Assembly (NCBI GenBank): GCA_947044405.1
Contig: CAMRHE010000068.1
Location: 622,001 to 686,000 of the forward strand
Direction: 5' to 3'
DNA: 64,000 nucleotides
Source: Leptodactylus fallax
Lineage: Eukaryota; Chordata; Amphibia; Anura; Leptodactylidae
Shown here one piece after another: positions 62,201 through 64,000 of the stretch (the stretch's first letter is position 1; each line of letters begins with the position of its first letter). The notes below the pieces were generated by a model. It was not told the DNA's origin. It ran no database searches and saw only the letters and a list, made by a program, of their open reading frames with translations. A program made the translations under genes and the position numbers.

Positions 62201-62673
62201 TGGAGCCCAGTGGGGTCAATGGTAACGCTTGGCTCTGTCTCTGCCAGTCCTGTAGAAGTGAATGGGGTGGTGGTCCCACATGTGAACTATCATTCCTTTC
62301 TCTCATGGTATTCGTGATTGATGGGGTTCCAACCACAGTGGAAAAGGGACAACCCCTTTAAGTAAGACAATCACACAGTTCTGATCAATTATACAAAATT
62401 GTCCAAATTTTTTAAATTTTTTTTTATCTTATGTTTGTATATTTTAGGAATAACTGTATATGCTGCATACCACGTACCCGCACTCATGCCCCGGAGACCA
62501 CCCAAGCCCCAGTGCCCACATGGAATACCACCAGCGTTTATCGTCGCATTAGCCACGCGAGCAGGGGCCCATATGACAATGTGGTCCTGGACAAACGCCC
62601 CCCAATTATCCAACCGGAAATGAGTTTTTACAAGACCCACTACAGTAACATGGGGTTCGACACCACCGAGTGA
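53244..62673 (+). CDS. Tandem Link-type-domain membrane receptor, 8 exons
   Basis: A type I membrane protein of 311 aa, possibly a hyaluronan or other glycan receptor. Exons: 53,244-53,319; 54,833-54,971; 56,202-56,338; 57,083-57,218; 58,069-58,178; 59,309-59,341; 61,198-61,276; 62,448-62,673, all GT/AG and in phase. Residues 1-~22 are a signal peptide (MTVRTLHLAILITIIGVAWS). Link-type domain 1 (about 28-117) has GVF, DGAKTACARQNSRLATLAEI, YCKWGWIEEKRVV and ICW. Domain 2 (about 118-199) is degenerate: NASKTCTENGYTIATKEQVE, WYNWGVGQAI, FCYNP. Then come a short stalk, a transmembrane helix (about 214-234, IAIGCIIAFIFLILLFAAVF) and a tail of about 75 residues with a CICC cluster and tyrosine motifs (GPYDNVV, SFYKTHY). 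Four N-glycosylation sequons are visible. The domain order recalls LYVE1 and CD44, but those have one Link domain. I could not assign a named orthologue. Confidence 0.85.
53483..54003. mobile_element. Palindromic MITE in receptor intron 1
   Basis: Multiple inverted 'cgcaac'/'gttgcg' and 'gcgacttg' motifs, from 'ccttaggccgtatagac' to 'gtgcatgcaccctaagt'. Related to the element at 31,290. Confidence 0.5.
55060..55930. repeat. Three tandem ~290-bp repeats in receptor intron 2
   Basis: Three successive copies starting near 55,062, 55,385 and 55,650, each with 'gacataattctggagcat', aaatgacaactgggtgtttc and 'gtgtcagtgcatttc'-like blocks. A partial relative occurs at about 56,400-56,620 in intron 3. 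Confidence 0.75.
57461..57774. mobile_element. TTAA-type palindromic MITE, family D, intron 4
   Basis: TTAAAGGGAGTTGTCATCAG at the left and CTGGTGACTGATTCCCTTTAA at the right lie on TTAA sites. Most of the interior is a near-perfect foldback: cagtgttttccccttgtgaa pairs with ttcgcaaggggaaaacactg. Confidence 0.75.
58235..58527. mobile_element. TTAA-type MITE sharing its right TTAA
   Basis: Begins TTAAAGGGGTTGTCCGGGAA and ends 'ctagaaaactcctttaa'. Its last TTAA (58,524-58,527) is also the first TTAA of the adjacent family-A copy. Confidence 0.6.
58524..58909. mobile_element. TTAA-type MITE, family A, receptor intron 5
   Basis: Nearly full length. The core 'gaatggggctgagctgcaa' and the right end GCCTGGAAAACCCCTTTAA are clear. 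Confidence 0.7.
59607..61166. mobile_element. Family B MITE split by a nested insertion
   Basis: Left TTAAAAGAATGTGTTGACA and right TGGTGACACATTCACTTTAA. The family-B body runs to 59,907 and resumes at 60,947, interrupted by another element. It fills receptor intron 6 and stops 31 bp before exon 7. Confidence 0.75.
59908..60946. mobile_element. Nested element with CATACCTCC ends, ~1,039 bp
   Basis: Inverted ends CATACCTCC / GGAGGTATG, with a direct repeat GGTTCAG immediately outside each end (59,901-59,907 and 60,947-60,953), showing target duplication on insertion. Seven bases are exact; an eighth differs, which would fit an hAT-type 8-bp duplication. The inside holds a CT-rich degenerate tandem array (about 60,120-60,640, 'ttaatgtcccccttcatctg') and no transposase frame. 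Confidence 0.7.
61579..61958. mobile_element. TTAA-type MITE, family C, receptor intron 7
   Basis: TTAAAGGGGATATTCACC at the left and 'ggtccactttaa' at the right. Matches the copy at 50,897. Its right TTAA (61,955-61,958) is also the left end of the next element. Confidence 0.7.
61955..62361. mobile_element. TTAA-type MITE, family A-like, receptor intron 7
   Basis: TTAAAGGGATTGTTTGAGAT at the left and GGGACAACCCCTTTAA at the right. It ends 86 bp before exon 8. Confidence 0.65.
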
Positions 62674-63176
62674 GGACGACATATGATAAGATGATGAAGA
62701 ATCGGGGTTGAGTACTAACGTCCCTCAATCCACTGAGAATCGTATATGTTAAAAACTCTACGACCAACCTATGTGGCCTCATGATGGTGATATCCCCATT
62801 GATGGGACATTTTAAGCCCCACCCCTGAAGAGCACAAGAACACCCACAAGTCCTCCCAGAAACTTCCACTTTGGGGTCACATTTGCACAAGCCCCACCTC
62901 TTTCTGGTCTGTTTCACAGGATATATTTTTATCTATCAAACCTACTAGATCTGAAGAAATAAATGCAAATCGGCCGATCAGAAGGAAAATTCCGGAGTGA
63001 CCAGAGAGGTTGGTCAAAAGTAGAGACTATTCCTCCAAAAGGGGATTAGAGGTAGGGGAGGTACTAGTATGACCCATGTGCTATAACTTATTATTATATT
63101 GTTATTATATTGTTTATAACGTGTTGTACATAAGATGGCCTGTAGGTGTCATTATTTCTACGGTAATATTTCACTC

Positions 63177-63182
63177 AATAAA
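63177..63182 (+). terminator. Poly(A) signal of the Link-domain receptor
   Basis: AATAAA about 500 bp after the stop codon, in AT-rich sequence, just before ordinary repeat DNA. A weaker candidate AATAAA lies at about 62,958. The 3' UTR would be 62,674 to about 63,200. Confidence 0.6.
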
Positions 63183-63417
63183 AAAAACTTTTACAAAATA
63201 GCGGGCGCTGTTCACTTAGTATATAAGGCAACGTTAACTATTATTTGCGCTCTGATCCAATATTATCCAATTTTATCAAAACTGCAGCATTTCTGGTTTT
63301 GGTAGCTGAATCTACAGTGATTAACCAGAATTTTTTTTTTTATTTTTTTTTTCCAATCAATTGCTTTTTTCCATAGTTTATTCTTTTTCTTAAATTATTA
63401 CTTTAATTTAATATTAA

Positions 63418-63800
63418 GGGGGTTTTCTGGAACATATATATTTTCTGTCCATGAATATCGGGGCGGCTATCTTGCCTGAGCTTCTCCTCTGCTCTGTTAA
63501 CAGCATTTAGTGATCTGCTTTACAGCACAGTCATGACCATAGGCTGCAATAGTTTGGAGCCGACTCATTGGGGTCTATGGGAGAGTTTTCTAAACATGCT
63601 CTGTGCAGGGAGGGGGAAGAGATAAACTGTGACATCATCTATGGTCAGTAGTGATGTAATGATGGGTCAGTGGTGTTATCTATAAAGGTGTTATCTTCTA
63701 TTGTAATTCTGTCTGTGATGTAAATGAGGCGACTTCTGCAAGACCCCTACAAGTGTAAGCTTTAGTGGTCAGAGTGAAAACTGCAGGACAAACCAAGTTT
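63418..63800. mobile_element. Family B MITE copy
   Basis: Carries ttctgtccatgaatatcggg, then 'cggctatcttgcctgag' and 'cattggggtctatggga', as in the other copies. The left terminus is 'ttaagggggttttctgg'. Confidence 0.65.
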
Positions 63801-63871
63801 TTATTAGAAACTATTTTTAAGAATTTTTTATGATTTTATTTTTAATTTTCCATGTCACTATCTATATAAAA

Positions 63872-63915
<44 letters not shown>

Positions 63916-64000
63916 TTTTAGTTTTTTTTTTTTATATAGATAATGACATGGGAAATTAAAAATAAAATCATAAAAAATTCTTAAAAATAGTTTCTCATAA
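63801..64000. repeat. ~80-bp inverted repeat at window end
   Basis: 63,801-63,880 and 63,922-64,000 are near-perfect reverse complements (three or four mismatches), around a TA/T-rich centre. The arms include 'ctatttttaagaatttttta'. It could be a foldback insertion or an assembly inversion artefact. Confidence 0.75.

Noticed and set aside
53244..62673. Assignment as a C-type lectin, CD59, CD44 or LYVE1
   Set aside because: The spacing and GWI/ICW or FCY motifs fit Link and not C-type lectin. CD59 is a short GPI-anchored Ly6 protein. CD44 and LYVE1 have a single Link domain and different tails.
1..64000. tRNA, rRNA or snRNA genes
   Set aside because: None was recognised by eye apart from the tRNA-like SINE head at about 12,200. 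A tRNAscan-SE and Infernal run would be needed to exclude small RNAs.

Overview
This is vertebrate nuclear DNA, most likely from an anuran amphibian. The evidence is spliced genes with GT/AG introns, a conserved LMO2-FBXO3 gene pair, AT-rich intergenic DNA, many minisatellites, and a dense load of short palindromic DNA transposons. Many of those end in TTAAAGGGG-type termini or read 'ttcacac' just inside their ends, a style I associate with frog genomes. The species cannot be named from the sequence alone.

Layout. 1-12.7 kb: no gene recognised; minisatellites, palindromic MITEs and one tRNA-like SINE. 12.7-15.5 kb (minus strand): an intact C48/Ulp1-type (SUMO-protease-like) coding region in one exon, with a possible spliced 3' tail and a poly(A) signal. 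15.8-19.4 kb: repeats. 19.5-23.9 kb (plus): a complete LMO2 gene in three coding exons (158 aa), with a TATA box and a minisatellite filling intron 2. 24-33 kb: intergenic repeats, including a structurally complete Tc1/mariner-type transposon (29,219-30,785) with an open transposase frame. 33.4-45.7 kb (plus): a complete FBXO3 gene in 11 coding exons (449 aa). Its first intron carries two minisatellites, an extreme poly-G tract and a 3' fragment of a LINE. 46-53 kb: palindromic repeats, a small orphan ORF with its own TATA-like box, and a 30-bp minisatellite of more than 1 kb. 53.2-63.2 kb (plus): an eight-exon gene for a 311-aa type I membrane protein with a signal peptide, one recognisable Link (hyaluronan-binding-type) domain, a second degenerate Link-like domain, a transmembrane helix and a 75-residue tail. 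Its last part lies among chained TTAA-type elements.

How the genes relate. LMO2 (haematopoietic LIM adaptor) and FBXO3 (SCF ubiquitin-ligase receptor) are neighbours in the same orientation in human 11p13, so this is conserved synteny and not a functional operon. From memory of the human map, the next gene beyond FBXO3 is CD59. Here the next gene is the Link-domain receptor, which I cannot match to a named mammalian gene and consider the most interesting item in the window. CD59 is not seen before the window ends.
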